Shown piece by piece: positions 51,321 to 58,699 of a stretch of DNA of 64,000 nt (the stretch's first letter is position 1; each line of letters begins with the position of its first letter). The translations under genes and the position numbers were made by a program. This DNA comes from CAYFZO01 sp965226235 (lineage in GTDB: Bacteria; Pseudomonadota; Gammaproteobacteria; Poriferisulfidales; Oxydemutatoraceae): contig OZ245335.1 in assembly GCA_965226235.1 (NCBI GenBank), positions 1,240,001 to 1,304,000 on the forward strand, in the 5' to 3' direction. The notes under the pieces are model-generated. The model was given only the letters and a program-made list of their open reading frames with translations. It did not search any database and was not told the DNA's origin.

Positions 51321-51887
51321 TCAGGTTTTTGGCAAGGTGACGCCTGACTGACCTTGATATTTGCCCTTGCGGTCCTTGTAGGACACTTCGCATGGGTGGT
51401 CGGACTCAAAAAACAGCATCTGCGCAACGCCTTCGTTGGCATAAATCCTTGCCGGCAGCGGGGTCGTGTTTGAAAACTCCAGGGTGACGTGCCCTTCCCA
51501 TTCGGGTTCAAGCGGCGTCACGTTGACAATTATGCCGCACCTGGCATATGTCGACTTGCCGACACAGATGGTCAACACCGATCGCGGTATACGAAACCGT
51601 TCGACGGTACTGGCCAGGGCGAAAGAATTCGGTGGAATCATGCAGACATCGGCCTGCACGTCGACAAAGCTGTCTTCGTCGAACGATTTGGGATCGACGA
51701 TGGCGGAGTTGATGTTGGTAAACACCTTGAAATGATTGCTGCAACGCACATCGTAGCCGTAGCTCGAAGTCCCGTAAGACACGATGCGGTTGCCGTCCAG
51801 GCAACTGATCTGGTGGGGTTCGAACGGCTCGATCATCCGATGCCTGCTCGCCATCTGCCGAATCCATTGGTCGGATTTGATCGCCAT
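51321..51887 (-). CDS. dcd: dCTP deaminase
   Basis: Dcd deaminates dCTP to dUTP, the first step to dTMP in this pathway. The 188-residue protein is canonical: MAIKSDQWIRQMA at the start, SYGYDVRCSNHFKVF, the nucleotide-binding GKSTYARCGIIVNVTPLEPEWEGH (core GKSTYARCGI), EFSNTTPLPARIYANEGVAQ (core NEGVAQM), and a C-terminal YKDRKGKYQGQSGV. The adjacent apbC gene lies 23 bp upstream, a frequent neighbour in gammaproteobacteria, so they are probably cotranscribed. Confidence 0.97.
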   Translation of the reverse strand: MAIKSDQWIRQMASRHRMIEPFEPHQISCLDGNRIVSYGTSSYGYDVRCSNHFKVFTNINSAIVDPKSFDEDSFVDVQADVCMIPPNSFALASTVERFRIPRSVLTICVGKSTYARCGIIVNVTPLEPEWEGHVTLEFSNTTPLPARIYANEGVAQMLFFESDHPCEVSYKDRKGKYQGQSGVTLPKT

Positions 51888-51910
51888 TTCTCCGCAACCG
51901 GAATCGGCTC

Positions 51911-52996
51911 TCAGTCGTTCTGGATGACGATCCTGGGAAACCTGGCGGAGTAATCCTTGCCACGTGCCGCCAAACGACCTGCGACGCGCCTTGCGATAGC
52001 GCGGTAGATTTCGGCCACACGCCCCTCGGGCTCTGCGACCACGGGAGGCATGCCGCTATCGGTCTGTTCGCGAATGGCAACATCAAGGGGCAGACACCCC
52101 AGCAACTCTACCTTGTTTTCCTTCGCTATTCTTTCGCCTCCGCCACTGCCGAAGATCGGCTCTTCATTACCACACTGCTTGCAGATATGCAGGCTCATAT
52201 TTTCAATAATCCCCAATAGCGGCACGTCGACTTTCTCGAACATCTTTATGCCCTTGCGAGCATCCAGCAACGCGATGTTTTGCGGGGTGGTCACAATAAC
52301 CGCGCCGCTGACCGGAACCTTCTGTGCCAGGGTCAACTGCACATCGCCGGTGCCCGGCGGCAAGTCAATCACCAGGTAATCAAGGTCGCGCCAGTTGGTG
52401 TCGTTGAGCAACTGCTCCAACGCCTGGGTAATCATTGGCCCGCGCCAGATCATGGGTGTTTCTTCGTCGATCAAAAACCCGATGGACATCGCCTGCAGGC
52501 CATGGTTTTCAATCGGCTCCAGAGTCTTCCCATCCTTGGATTCCGGCTGCCCCTTGATGCCCAGCATCATCGGTTGGCTGGGACCGTAGATGTCGGCGTC
52601 AAGAATACCCACCCGCGCACCTTCGGCCAGCAACGCAAGCGCCAGGTTGACGGAAGTCGTGGATTTCCCAACGCCACCCTTGCCCGAAGCAACCGCGATG
52701 ACGTTCCTGATGTTTTCCATCGGCTTCAGGCTCTTTTGTACCGAATGCGACTGGATTTCCCAATTGACGCTGACTTCAACGCTTTTGACCCCGGGCAAGG
52801 ACTGCAGTTTTGTTTGCACCGCATCCGACAAATCATTGATGTACCCGTGCGCCGGGTAACCGAGGCAAAGGTCTATCGACACCTTGCCATCCACCACCGA
52901 AAGGTCTTTGAGCACACCACCGGCAAGCAATCCCTTGCCCGTGTGAGGGTCTTGCATTTCTGCCAACAGATTTTCTACGACGGTCTTGTCAGGCAT
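51911..52996 (-). CDS. apbC: Iron-sulfur cluster carrier ATPase ApbC (Mrp/NBP35 family)
   Basis: ApbC is a P-loop ATPase that binds and transfers [4Fe-4S] clusters. It has an N-terminal MIP18/DUF59 domain of about 90 residues (DPHTGKGLLAGGVLKDLSV core). The deviant Walker A follows in VASGKGGVGKSTTSVNLALAL (core GKGGVGKST), then DLPPGTGDVQLTLAQ. The cluster-binding CxxC is present in HICKQCGNEEPIFGSGGG. 361 residues. This is unrelated to the Mrp antiporter despite the shared name. Confidence 0.95.
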   Translation of the reverse strand: MPDKTVVENLLAEMQDPHTGKGLLAGGVLKDLSVVDGKVSIDLCLGYPAHGYINDLSDAVQTKLQSLPGVKSVEVSVNWEIQSHSVQKSLKPMENIRNVIAVASGKGGVGKSTTSVNLALALLAEGARVGILDADIYGPSQPMMLGIKGQPESKDGKTLEPIENHGLQAMSIGFLIDEETPMIWRGPMITQALEQLLNDTNWRDLDYLVIDLPPGTGDVQLTLAQKVPVSGAVIVTTPQNIALLDARKGIKMFEKVDVPLLGIIENMSLHICKQCGNEEPIFGSGGGERIAKENKVELLGCLPLDVAIREQTDSGMPPVVAEPEGRVAEIYRAIARRVAGRLAARGKDYSARFPRIVIQND

Positions 52997-53091
52997 CGAC
53001 TAAATGTGCACATTGTGTAATGGGCGTTCGCTAATATACCATGCCGGTTTCGGCAAATCTGCAGACCCGCGTGTTAACCCAATCCTTAGCT

Positions 53092-53123
53092 GCAGGGGCG
53101 ACACAACCCGGGACAACATGGCC
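53092..53123 (-). repeat. Dispersed repeat, copy 3 (inverted, partial)
   Basis: The reverse complement of this stretch matches the start of copy 1 at 18239 for 29 bases (ggccatgttgtcccgggttg and on). Only the first part of the repeat is present; the palindromic end is missing. Confidence 0.85.
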
Positions 53124-53125
53124 TG

Positions 53126-53187
53126 CCGGCCACCACCTGTGGGCCAGACCGAGCGGGATGCCCGGTCTGGCCACGCGGGTTGGCCGG
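53126..53187 (-). terminator. Nested hairpin just past the beta-barrel gene
   Basis: CCGGCCA (53126-53132) pairs with TGGCCGG (53181-53187). Inside it GGCCAGACCG (53142-53151) pairs perfectly with CGGTCTGGCC (53163-53172) over an 11-nt loop. It lies directly downstream of the minus-strand gene ending at 53203 and may end its transcript, though there is no T-run. Confidence 0.55.
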
Positions 53188-53202
53188 TTCAGCCTGTGGG
53201 TC

Positions 53203-53914
53203 TTACAAGGGAAGCGAAATGCCTGCCCATACCAGATCGTGGTCGAGTGCTTCATCCCGAGTCAGGTTCCCGCCTGCAATCGAATAGCTGATGTAAGCAG
53301 TCAGTTCACGCTCGCCAGGAAGAGTCATCGGCCAGGACATACGGCGACAGCGTAAATCCGGAGAACTCGAACTCCCCTTCCATGGACACCACCAGTAACT
53401 CGCCATAGTTCAGATCGCTATAGGCGAACTCGATGCCCGGCGTCCACGTCTCCCATCCATCGTAGGACAAGGTAGCCGTGTACTCGTTGTAGTAAAGAGT
53501 TTCGTCTCCTGCCCCATAGTCGGCCTCTATGAAAAACCGGGAAAAGAAGACAGAGCCGCTGAAGTCGCCAAGGGACCGGCCAAAGCCGAGAATCACTTCA
53601 GCTTCCCGATAATCTTCGCTGGGTGCCCCAAGGAGTATCGCTTCGGCAAAAAAATCACCGCTCCGGGTCTCCTGTGAAACATTCATAACGAGGCTGAAAA
53701 GCCCTCCTTCGCCACGCTCAAAACTGTTGTCAAGAACGTCGTAGCCCTCCAGCATGTAGCGCGTGTGATAACCAACCTCGCCTTCAAGCTCCACCGCGGC
53801 TACCTGCCCCATCGGCAACGCAACCAGCAGGACAAACAGCAGGGAAACCCTTCGGTATGCCTTTCCCCAGGCATGTGAACCTGCAATTTTTCCATACAAA
53901 GAAAACATAACCAT
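53203..53914 (-). pseudogene. Outer membrane beta-barrel-like protein with a frameshift near the 3' end
   Basis: The reading frame starts at the ATG at 53914 (AGAGG ribosome site, 9-nt spacing) with a signal peptide ending LPMGQVAA, then alternating aromatic/polar strands such as EGEVGYHTRYMLEGYD, EVILGFGRSLGDFSGSVFFS and YTATLSYDGWETW. This suggests an exported beta-barrel of unknown family. It stops at 53306 after VLADDSSWRA. The next frame continues in the same style (PGERELTAYISYSI to the stop at 53203). Dropping one base at about 53318-53323 would restore 236 residues. It could be a pseudogene or a sequence error. Confidence 0.7.
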
Positions 53915-54203
53915 CGTTAAGTGCCTCTTGATAACTGTAAGAGTCGCGGGAATAACGCACGAGAACACAAACACCGCAATTGCATCCGTGTGCCTTGATA
54001 CCTGCCTTTTGGGGTATGGTTCGGCGTGTCCGACAATCGGCACCGGATCGACAAACACAACTGCCACAAGCTGCACAACCTTTGTAGGCCGCGCACCCAT
54101 TTATCACCACATTCATATCCGTTATTCACAAGCCGCATAAATAGAGCCCTCGGTAAAGCGGATGGGCCTGAGAGAATTGAACCTGGTTTATGCACGGCTT
54201 CCC

Positions 54204-54280
54204 TGTTGTACCGGGTTGTGTCGCCCTTGCAGGTGAATCTGTGCGGACGTGTTGTTGGGCGAGGCATGCCTCGCCCCTAC
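54204..54280 (+). repeat. Dispersed repeat, copy 2, with perfect palindrome
   Basis: The segment matches copy 1 (18239-18320) over most of its length and ends in a perfect 20-bp palindrome centred on GCATGC at 54257-54276 (arms GGGCGAG and CTCGCCC). The palindrome arms differ between copies by paired changes, so base pairing is kept. Confidence 0.88.
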
Positions 54281-54330
54281 AAAACGCTGCAAATAAGCCA
54301 GGCCCGATTTCATCGAATTGTGTATAGTAT

Positions 54331-54353
54331 CCATGTTGCGTGAACCAACATGG
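54331..54353. promoter_or_regulatory. Inverted repeat upstream of the 26-residue peptide gene
   Basis: CCATGTTG (54331-54338) and CAACATGG (54346-54353) form a perfect 8-bp inverted repeat with a 7-nt centre, directly after a possible -10 box TATAGT (54323-54328). It could be an operator or a leader hairpin close to the peptide's ribosome site. Confidence 0.5.
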
Positions 54354-54363
54354 GTATTTGAGA

Positions 54364-54444
54364 ATGAACGTCTACAAAACCTCCGCCATTATCGTCGGCC
54401 TCGTCATCATCGGGTTGGCTATCTATATGGCGAACTTCCAGTAG
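54364..54444 (+). CDS. Predicted 26-residue single-helix membrane peptide
   Basis: The ATG at 54364 opens a 26-codon frame: MNVYKTSAI then a hydrophobic stretch (IVGLVIIGLAIYM) and a short polar end ANFQ, closed by TAG. The layout (few residues, one membrane helix, basic start) fits the small membrane proteins that modulate larger complexes. A GAG lies only a few bases upstream, so the ribosome site is weak. Nothing identifies its partner. Coding status is inferred from its hydrophobic pattern and the inverted repeat just upstream. Confidence 0.5.
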   Translation: MNVYKTSAIIVGLVIIGLAIYMANFQ

Positions 54445-54576
54445 CCCTGCGCCCGCGACATCCGCCTGCATCCATCAGGCAACCGCACGCACACTGGCCG
54501 ACCTTTCGGCCACCGTTAGACCGCCGTACGTCCGGTATCCTGGCCGCGTGGCACACAGTTGCGATACAACCACTGC

Positions 54577-55101
54577 ATGCACCAGCGTGGCTTTACCCTG
54601 ATCGAGTTGCTGCTCGTTCTCGCGGCGGGCACTGCAGCACTGACGCTATCGATGCAGACTTTCAAACAGCTATCCGAGCGCGGGCTGCTCATCCATCCCA
54701 TGGCAAAAATTTCGGAGGCGCTACGGTTTGCGCGCGCGATGGCGATCGGGAGCAGACGCAGCATCAGCTTATGCCCCAGTAAAGATGGCTATTCATGCAC
54801 GGATAGCACAGGATACGAACAGGGCTGGATTATTTTTGCAGACGACGACAACCTGGGCCGACGCGACCCGGACGAACCGTTGTTGACAACCGAGGGTGCT
54901 TTCAGCCGGCGCATTACCCTCCGCTCGAATACATTTGCCACATTCATCAGCTTTCATGCCGATGGCCGTGCCAGCACCAATGGTAATTTCGTCGCCTGCG
55001 CGGACGGACACCCGGACAACGCGATGGGCATCTTCGTGATCCGCTCCGGAAGGCTACGCAAGACCCCCGCTGATGCCATCGAACAATGTTTCTCGACATG
55101 A
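54577..55101 (+). CDS. fimT: Minor pseudopilin FimT/GspH type
   Basis: Minor pilins prime assembly of type IV pili. The ATG at 54577 begins MHQRGFTLIELLLVLAAG: a short leader, the prepilin peptidase site G/FTLIE and a hydrophobic helix. The C-terminal domain (about residues 60-174) has the GspH-like fold with ALRFARAMAIGSRR and FISFHADGRAS plus disulfide-type cysteines. It overlaps pilV as ATGA. It is the first gene of a five-gene minor-pilin operon. Confidence 0.92.
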   Translation: MHQRGFTLIELLLVLAAGTAALTLSMQTFKQLSERGLLIHPMAKISEALRFARAMAIGSRRSISLCPSKDGYSCTDSTGYEQGWIIFADDDNLGRRDPDEPLLTTEGAFSRRITLRSNTFATFISFHADGRASTNGNFVACADGHPDNAMGIFVIRSGRLRKTPADAIEQCFST

Positions 55102-55586
55102 GAACGCGAGCAACAGGGCACAGCTTGATCGAATTGCTCGTCACGCTGGCTTTGACATCGACGGGGGTGATCGGCTTCATGCATGTGCAACATTGGCGTG
55201 AGACCACCGAGATCGAGCTACTCGCGCGAATTCAGGCTTCGATGCTGGTACACGACATGTCGCGCAAAATCGATGCCAATTCCGGTGCGCTCGCCGCCTA
55301 TCGCACCGCCTATGGCTTGCCGCCCCCGATCGAGACGCGCTGCCGACACGACTCCTGCTTCCCTGATGAGCTTGCACGCTTTCATGTCGCACAGTGGAAA
55401 TGCCGCCTCGGGCAATGGGCAGGCAACCCGGTTTGTCGCGACGCGCCGGCGGCACCGGTTGCTCTGCCCGCGGGCGACGGCAGGATCACCCTGGCAAACA
55501 ACGGAATCGACATCGCTGTTCGCTGGCTTGGCAGCAACCAGCAGCTCCAGTCATTTGAACTGGACTACCCATTGACGGAGCATTGA
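55098..55586 (+). CDS. pilV: Minor pilin PilV
   Basis: From the ATG at 55098, which overlaps the fimT stop, the protein has 162 residues. The prepilin motif is RATGHSLIELLVTLALTSTG, with H instead of the usual F after the Gly; processing at G/H is unusual but occurs in minor pilins. TGVIGFMHVQ continues the helix, as in PilV. The rest is a small soluble domain with several cysteines (RCRHDSCF, WKCRLG). It overlaps pilW by 4 bp. Confidence 0.88.
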   Translation: MRTRATGHSLIELLVTLALTSTGVIGFMHVQHWRETTEIELLARIQASMLVHDMSRKIDANSGALAAYRTAYGLPPPIETRCRHDSCFPDELARFHVAQWKCRLGQWAGNPVCRDAPAAPVALPAGDGRITLANNGIDIAVRWLGSNQQLQSFELDYPLTEH

Positions 55587-56554
55587 GCCCTCCCCCAAAC
55601 ACCGGAGCCCACGGGGTTACGTTGATCGAGACGCTGCTCGCTGCCGCGCTGGGAGCGGTCATCCTCACCGCGCTGCTCACCTTGTACCAGCGTGGAGTCG
55701 CGGGGCACGCGTTCGCGGCAAGCCGCAACGCGTTGACCGAGAAGATCTGGACCATCGATCGCTTGTTTGCCGATGAACTGCACCTCACCGACGGCTCTTT
55801 CTGCCGACCCGACGCAACCACCTTCAACCTGGTCAACCACTCCCTGACCGAAACCTGGCTGCGTGCGTTCGACCAGCCGGTGCAAATCACCGACGACAGC
55901 ATGACGGTGCTGAAAACCGGCATCCCGGTGCCGCTGGAAAGCCACGACACCGACAGGGCGCGACTGACCCTCACACACGCGGCACCCTTTGAACGCGGTG
56001 GTCTGCTCGTGGTCTGCGACGATGAAGTCTCCGTTTTGCTGCAGATCACACACACCGCGAACGGCAAACGCACCTTTGGCTACGCCCCCGACGCCAGCGT
56101 GCATCCGGGCAACTGCAATTCACCTTTCGCAGTGGACGGTTGCGGACCCGAAGGGTACCGCTTTCTCGCCGGCGCGCTGGTTGCTCCCTACCGACCGGTT
56201 ACATTTTTTATCGCGGCGACGGGTGATCGCGCTCCAGCCCTGCACCGCAGGCAACTCGTCATCACAAACACCGCTGGCGGAGACGCAATCGCAAGATTGC
56301 TCTCCGAAGAAATCGCCGAAAACGTCATCGCGCTGAAGGCACGGGCCGGTGTGACGGCTGCAGCGGGCCAGATAGCTCTGACGCAGAACCCGCAAACAGG
56401 TAAAGTCGTCTTGCTCGATATCGGGTTTGTTGCCGGCATCGACACCGGTACCTTCGCCATGCTCTCGAACAAGCCGCTGCACCTGTTTGGCGAGACCGTT
56501 GCATTACCCGCCGGTCAACTGTTTGCCAGTCATGAACTCAGCGTCAGGCTGTAA
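55583..56554 (+). CDS. pilW: Minor pilin PilW
   Basis: PilW is one of the pilus-tip minor pilins. The 323-residue product begins at a TTG at 55583 (SPPPNTGAHGVTLIETLLAA), with the cleavage site G/VTLIE and Glu5. Valine at the first mature position is non-standard but seen in minor pilins. The long extracellular part contains the family patterns of a PilW domain (RNALTEKIWTIDRLFADEL core). A different frame in this interval (56427-56531) is not coding. It overlaps pilX by 23 bp. Confidence 0.88.
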   Translation: MSPPPNTGAHGVTLIETLLAAALGAVILTALLTLYQRGVAGHAFAASRNALTEKIWTIDRLFADELHLTDGSFCRPDATTFNLVNHSLTETWLRAFDQPVQITDDSMTVLKTGIPVPLESHDTDRARLTLTHAAPFERGGLLVVCDDEVSVLLQITHTANGKRTFGYAPDASVHPGNCNSPFAVDGCGPEGYRFLAGALVAPYRPVTFFIAATGDRAPALHRRQLVITNTAGGDAIARLLSEEIAENVIALKARAGVTAAAGQIALTQNPQTGKVVLLDIGFVAGIDTGTFAMLSNKPLHLFGETVALPAGQLFASHELSVRL

Positions 56555-56972
56555 AGCCCGCGGCAGTACCCTGATTCTGTCCCTGGTGATGATCTCGATA
56601 CTATCGACCCTCTCGCTGGCGGGACTCGCTCGCACCGGCAACCAGTCGCAACTCGCAGCCGTGCTCGCGCACCAGGCCACGCTACAGGCACAAGCCCGCC
56701 GCACACTCGTCACCGCCTCGCGCCGCGTCAGCGTGACGGATGCGGAGCACATCGGGCCACCGGTACCGGGATGCCCCGCGCAGTGTGACTGGAGACACGC
56801 TCGGTCGGTCCACACGGACACGGACATCACTGCTGCCTATATCGTGCAACAGCTTGCGCCCGAGGTGCGGCAGTTTTTGATCAGCGTCCGTGCAACGCAG
56901 CCAACCGGCGGCGAGTTCATCCTGCACGGGTTGTTTGACGCGGACGAAAACCGCTTCCGCTTCATCCTGTGA
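56532..56972 (+). CDS. pilX: Minor pilin assembly protein PilX
   Basis: PilX proteins have a short N-terminus, a single membrane helix and no classical prepilin cleavage motif. The ATG at 56532 (MNSASGCKARGSTLILSLV) gives 146 residues, with the characteristic RGSTLILSLVMISILSTLSLAGL (core STLILSLVMI) seen in PilX. The rest is a small helical domain ending RFRFIL. It overlaps pilW by 23 bp and pilE by 4 bp (GTGA). No PilY1 adhesin gene follows, although it normally sits next to pilX. Confidence 0.85.
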   Translation: MNSASGCKARGSTLILSLVMISILSTLSLAGLARTGNQSQLAAVLAHQATLQAQARRTLVTASRRVSVTDAEHIGPPVPGCPAQCDWRHARSVHTDTDITAAYIVQQLAPEVRQFLISVRATQPTGGEFILHGLFDADENRFRFIL

Positions 56973-57397
56973 AACGCGCCGCAGACCTGTGCATGGACGC
57001 CAAAGCGGCATCCGGCATACGCGGGTTTTCCCTTATCGAACTACTGGCGGTGGTCATCATCGTTGCAACGCTGGCGACAGTCGCGACGCCCCTGTATCGA
57101 AAACACGCACAGCAACTGCGCTACCTCGACGGCCAAACCAGGCTACTCGAGCTAATGGGCCTCGAACACCGCTACTACGCGGAAGCGTTGGCTTATACCG
57201 ATAATTTCGAACAACTTGGCCTGGATGGCGAAACCGCGAACCTTTCTGCACATGGGCATTATCGAATCTCCGCCGCCGCCTGCGAAGATAATCTGAACCT
57301 GTGTGTAACACTCACCGCCTCCCCCACCCGACACGCCAATGCCGTGATGACGCTGGATTCACGGGGACGACGTGCGCCGGCCGATGTCTGGCGCTGA
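56969..57397 (+). CDS. pilE: Type IV pilin-like protein PilE
   Basis: The GTG at 56969 overlaps the pilX stop. The leader is long (about 18 residues) and ends GIRG, cleaved before FSLIELLAVVIIVATLATVATP with Glu5. The mature part is small (about 124 residues) with YYAEALAYTD and a pair of cysteines (AACEDNLNLC) near the C-terminus, as in PilE-type minor pilins. It closes the operon and is convergent with ispH, 28 bp away. Confidence 0.9.
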   Translation: MKRAADLCMDAKAASGIRGFSLIELLAVVIIVATLATVATPLYRKHAQQLRYLDGQTRLLELMGLEHRYYAEALAYTDNFEQLGLDGETANLSAHGHYRISAAACEDNLNLCVTLTASPTRHANAVMTLDSRGRRAPADVWR

Positions 57398-57425
57398 CAG
57401 CCTCGGACCCCCCGGAGGTTTCGAT

Positions 57426-58367
57426 TCAGGTGCCGCTGCGCAACTCCCGCGGCAGCGAAAAAGTAACACGCTCCTGCACGCCGGGCAGTTCGTGCACCTG
57501 GCAGTTTCCTTGCTTTACAAGCACCGCGATGATCTGCTTCACCAGCACTTCCGGAGCAGAAGCACCAGCCGATACGCCGATACGTCGCTTGCCCTCGAGC
57601 CAGTCGCTTTTGATCGCGCCGGGCCGATCAATCAGGTAGGCGTCGATGCCACGCTTGGTTGCAATTTCGCGCAGACGATTTGAATTGGAACTGTTAGGAG
57701 AACCGACAATCAGCACCAGGTCACAATCAGAGACGAGACATTTGACCGCATCCTGGCGGTTCTGCGTGGCGTAGCAAATATCGTCCTTGCGCGGTCCGAC
57801 AATCCCGGGAAACCTCGACTGGAGCACGCTGATAACCTTGCGCGTGTCATCTACGGACAACGTTGTCTGGGTGACAAACGCCATATGGTCCGGACGTTTG
57901 ACCGCCAGATTCTTTGCCTCCTCGACTGACTCGACCAGGTAAATATCCCCACCGCAGGAATAATCGTACTGCCCCATTGTCCCCTCGACTTCGGGATGCC
58001 CTCGGTGACCAATCAGAATGGTTTCCCGACCTTCCCGACTATAGCGCATGACTTCCATGTGCACCTTGGTTACTAACGGACAGGTTGCGTCCAGCACTTT
58101 GAGACCACGCTGCTTCGCTGCCTCACGTACCTCCAGAGACACCCCGTGCGCGCTGAAAACAACGATCGCATCACGCGGCACTTGCTCGATTTCCTGTACG
58201 AAAACGGCTCCCCGACGTCGTAAATCTTCGACGACAAACCGATTATGCACAACCTCGTGACGCACATACACGGGGGAGCCAAACGCCTCGAGTGCTTCGG
58301 TGACAATGGCGATCGCTCGATCTACGCCAGCACAAAAACCTCGCGGATTGGCCAAAAACAGTTGCAT
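57426..58367 (-). CDS. ispH: 4-hydroxy-3-methylbut-2-enyl diphosphate reductase IspH
   Basis: IspH performs the last step of the MEP pathway to isoprenoid precursors with a [4Fe-4S] cluster. The start at 58367 (MQLFLANPRGFCAGVDRA) gives 313 residues. Cluster cysteines are in NPRGFCAGVD, DATCPLVTKVH and CYATQNRQ; substrate contacts are in HNRFVVEDL, SAHGVS and PNSSNSNRL. An upstream open frame to 58499 has no homology. The window contains no ispG, which normally stands in front of hisS. Confidence 0.97.
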   Translation of the reverse strand: MQLFLANPRGFCAGVDRAIAIVTEALEAFGSPVYVRHEVVHNRFVVEDLRRRGAVFVQEIEQVPRDAIVVFSAHGVSLEVREAAKQRGLKVLDATCPLVTKVHMEVMRYSREGRETILIGHRGHPEVEGTMGQYDYSCGGDIYLVESVEEAKNLAVKRPDHMAFVTQTTLSVDDTRKVISVLQSRFPGIVGPRKDDICYATQNRQDAVKCLVSDCDLVLIVGSPNSSNSNRLREIATKRGIDAYLIDRPGAIKSDWLEGKRRIGVSAGASAPEVLVKQIIAVLVKQGNCQVHELPGVQERVTFSLPRELRSGT

Positions 58368-58699
58368 CGGTTTCAAACAAGCGGCTTGTGCATAACCCGG
58401 TGATTCAATCCAGGGGGTGGTATGAATTGTACACGGAAGTCCCACCCAGGCTTCATCGTTTCCGTTGCAGGAATTTTCATCTTCTCCCGGATGGCACAAT
58501 GGGCCTCATCTGCAACCCGGCTTCCGGTGACGCGCCCCTTCGCTTCGCTCTTGCTTCACAATCACCATGACAACCGTTTGCTGTGTCCTTGTTCAGGGAG
58601 TTTCGGTGCAGTGGTGCAATATCAGCTTTTCCTTTATCATTGTCCGAAGGCCAAACGAAATCGACAAGATCGAGCCTGATCTGCTCCGGTAGCCCCCAC
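58368..58699. other. Divergent intergenic region between ispH and the trpD2-like gene
   Basis: No gene is supported in these 332 bases. A minus-strand TACAAT (58431-58426) is a possible ispH -10 box, but no matching -35 was found. The plus-strand open frame starting 58583 is only an upstream extension of the next gene. Confidence 0.5.

Larger units (their letters stand above)
53915..54363. other. Intergenic region with a dispersed repeat and a small inverted repeat
   Basis: These 449 bases hold no supported gene apart from the peptide that starts at 54364. They contain repeat copy 2 (54204-54280), a possible -10 box TATAGT at 54323-54328 and an inverted repeat at 54331-54353. Confidence 0.6.
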
